20,064 bases of DNA from NCBI GenBank assembly GCA_000787465.1, contig JSYX01000627.1, positions 1-20,064 of the forward strand, written 5' to 3'. Positions 18,357 to 20,064 of the stretch are shown here, piece by piece (positions within the stretch are counted from its first letter, which is position 1; each line of letters opens with the position of its first letter). The translations under genes and the position numbers were made by a program. The notes under the pieces were generated by a model. It was not told where the DNA came from, searched no databases, and saw only the letters and a list, made by a program, of their open reading frames with translations. Source of the DNA: Thermomucor indicae-seudaticae (lineage: Eukaryota > Mucoromycota > Mucoromycetes > Mucorales > Lichtheimiaceae).

Positions 18357-19546
18357 TTAGGCGCATTGTTCCAGAGGTCGTGAACGGTAGCTGCTACTGT
18401 GTTGACCCAGCCATGCACAAAGCGCCTGCATTACCATGTCACAAAACTTTCGCCGTAATGCTGGCAGGTTCTCAGTACGACACAGCAGGCTGCATCTGCT
18501 GTTCCCCTTCTCCTCCTTTTTCTCACGCCCTTCTTCTGTGTTTTCCCGCATGGTCGACCACAAAAGTTGCCAAACGGGCGGTGATGATGATGGCTTCTGC
18601 TTGAGTCCGAGTTGGTGAGGTATGAACGGTCTGTCTTTTTTGCTGTCGATCGAAGGTTCTAGCGTGAGCAGGTCGTTGGCGCTCATGGTCATGGTATGGC
18701 TGATGACAATGGACATGAGTGCTGGACCTAAAAGTGGGTATCTTGAAAGTAATTCGCCATAATTCGTCTGTACGGGTGAGGGATCCTTGCCAAGGATACG
18801 AGGCAAATCCCAGCGGGGTATGGTAGCATGAGAAAGCATGGTGGTCGGAGGGGAAGGTGATGACGAAAAGAGAGTCGTGTCATCGGAAGAAGACGACGAC
18901 GTCAAGAAAGGAGATAAGCTAGTGGTGTTTTGGTGATAACAACGAAGGAACAGAAGGTCTAATCGAAGCTGTTCGTTCTCTTTCTGTAACTTTTCCATAT
19001 TGTTTTGCATCCATCCAAGTTTGAGTTTCAATTGTCCATTTTCTGTCTTCAACTGCTCCACTTGCTCTTCAAGCGTCGTAATGTACTCTATAACCAGTAG
19101 TTAGCCACTCTCTCCCCTATTTGTCCTGCATGTATAGTAGTACCCTTTCTGCGATTTCGGAAATTCCGTGCTGATATTTTGTTCCGGAGCTGACGACGTT
19201 CCTTCGAGGTCATATTCTTCAGTTGCGACTCCGTAGGGTAATCGTCAGTGGATTTGGATACTCGAAAGTCCAGGCGCCCAGCTGTGGGCATCATGTTTGG
19301 ACGCTGCTTCTCTTTGTTGGCGTCCGATTTCGCAGGCGCTTGCGTCATTTCTCCCGATGTCGTTTCTGTTAAACTTGGTTGTGGAACGTCGCTCTCCAGT
19401 AATGCTGAGCTTCCATCGTTAAACATGATATCAAAGAGGTTGGTGTCGTTCATGCTGGGAATATTCTCGTGGACTTGCAGTTCCAGCGAAGGGTTTATCG
19501 TGCAGTCGTCGTTGTGTAGTATCCAGTCGATAATTGGATCCGTCAT
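18357..19546 (-). CDS. bZIP transcription factor
   Basis: Two exons on the minus strand, 19546-19144 and 19087-18357 (56-bp intron inside the bZIP domain), 377 aa. The basic region is KERRQLRNKISARNFRNRRK with the bZIP signature N-x7-R (N122, R130). The first zipper Leu is exactly ten residues after R130: L140, L147, L154, M161, L168, L175, L182, an unbroken heptad run. The basic region resembles fungal MeaB-type factors (KERRQLRNK[IV]SAR), so a role in nitrogen or stress regulation is possible but not shown. The N-terminus is acidic with short Asp/Glu-Leu/Phe patches that could activate transcription. The C-terminal half is Ser/Pro-rich, then has more ordered motifs (SRYPLLGPALMSIVISH near residues 250-266, and a helical LRRKFCDMVMQALCAWL near the end). 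Expected to act as a dimer in the nucleus. Confidence 0.93.
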
Positions 19547-19699
19547 GATGATTAAATGGAAAAGAAAAGAAGGAAGAAAGATAGCCGGGCCGTTGGAAGA
19601 CCACGTTTAAAGATTATGTTATTCAGTCCGTTGATGGTTACACAGATTTCTGTCAGCCTGGCCGTGTGTGTTAACTGAACCGTGCGTGGCTGTCTTTCC

Positions 19700-19954
19700 A
19701 TTGGCGTTTTCCAATAGTGGTACCTGAAGTACTATAAACATCGTATATTGTGTTGATTGCACAGTATCAATACGCACGAATCATTACGGGGTCTATGGTT
19801 AAGAGGAGAGAGATTTTTCGCTGTCATCCAAAAATGGTATGCTGACGATGTTTTACCTTTTCTGAGTCAAATTTTTGGTGCAGCCAATGAAATTGCGATC
19901 TCGCAAAACTCGCTGCCTTCTTCTGAATTGCCCCTCCTCTGCTATCCCGATTGG
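19700..19954 (-). promoter_or_regulatory. Upstream region of the bZIP gene with CCAAT boxes and an AP-1 site
   Basis: ATTGG at 19700-19704 and 19950-19954, CCAAT at 19711-19715 and 19884-19888, TGAGTCA at 19863-19869, and CCCCT at 19931-19935. Four CCAAT/ATTGG copies in 255 bp is a notable cluster. The TGAGTCA is a full AP-1/Gcn4-type bZIP site about 320 bp upstream of the start codon. A gene beyond the window edge could share these elements. The remaining 20 kb end (19955-20064) shows no gene. Confidence 0.45.
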
Positions 19955-20064
19955 CTAATATTTTAGCTAGCTTTTGCTACTGTATTTTGAAGAGACATTT
20001 GCACTAGCTAGGAATGCTAGTTTACATCAACTAAGAAACCTGATTTGCGCTGTAACAAGATAGA

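Overview
The window is eukaryotic and fungal. Genes are split by many short GT-AG introns (about 50-90 bp), intergenic spacing is compact, and each gene is its own transcription unit. Gene content (CLPTM1, SmG, CDP-alcohol phosphotransferase, Rom2/Rgf-type RhoGEF, Msn2/SteA-like zinc finger, bZIP, metallothionein) and the sequence style suggest an early-diverging filamentous fungus, most likely Mucoromycota/Mucorales. That placement is inference. There are no bacterial operons, IS elements, CRISPR arrays or rRNA, and I found no convincing tRNA.

Layout. 57-2542 (+) is a complete 10-exon CLPTM1 homologue. 2661-3934 (+) is an acidic, repeat-bearing protein of unknown function. 4318-6042 is a dense three-gene cluster: SmG (-), a 49-residue three-exon gene (+) that resembles the complex III assembly microprotein UQCC6/Brawnin (DUF4516), and a conserved fungal protein of unknown function (-). 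6043-7600 is a long G-run-bearing upstream region. It leads to a 475-residue C2H2 factor (7601-9028) with a duplicated two-finger module. 9768-11304 (-) is a five-exon choline/ethanolamine phosphotransferase. 11305-13043 has no gene I can model, only a few suggestive reverse-strand ORFs. 13044-15771 (+) is a DEP-DH-PH Rho GEF without the usual C-terminal CNH domain. 15772-17980 is mostly non-coding, but its reverse strand carries a 39-residue Cys/His-rich ORF with TATA and CCAAT elements placed for it. 17981-18247 (+) is a metallothionein with an intron. 18357-19546 (-) is a bZIP factor whose upstream region carries CCAAT boxes, a CCCCT element and an AP-1 site.

How the genes relate. Housekeeping genes (membrane lipid synthesis, splicing, ER membrane protein, mitochondrial assembly) sit beside stress and signalling genes. 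The zinc-finger factor has recognition helices of the kind that read AGGGG. Such sites occur in its own upstream region, near the 39-residue ORF, and in the metallothionein and bZIP upstream regions, so a local stress-response theme is plausible but unproven. Exon boundaries were built by eye from reading frame, GT/AG sites and remembered family patterns; where two junctions fit equally well I say so.
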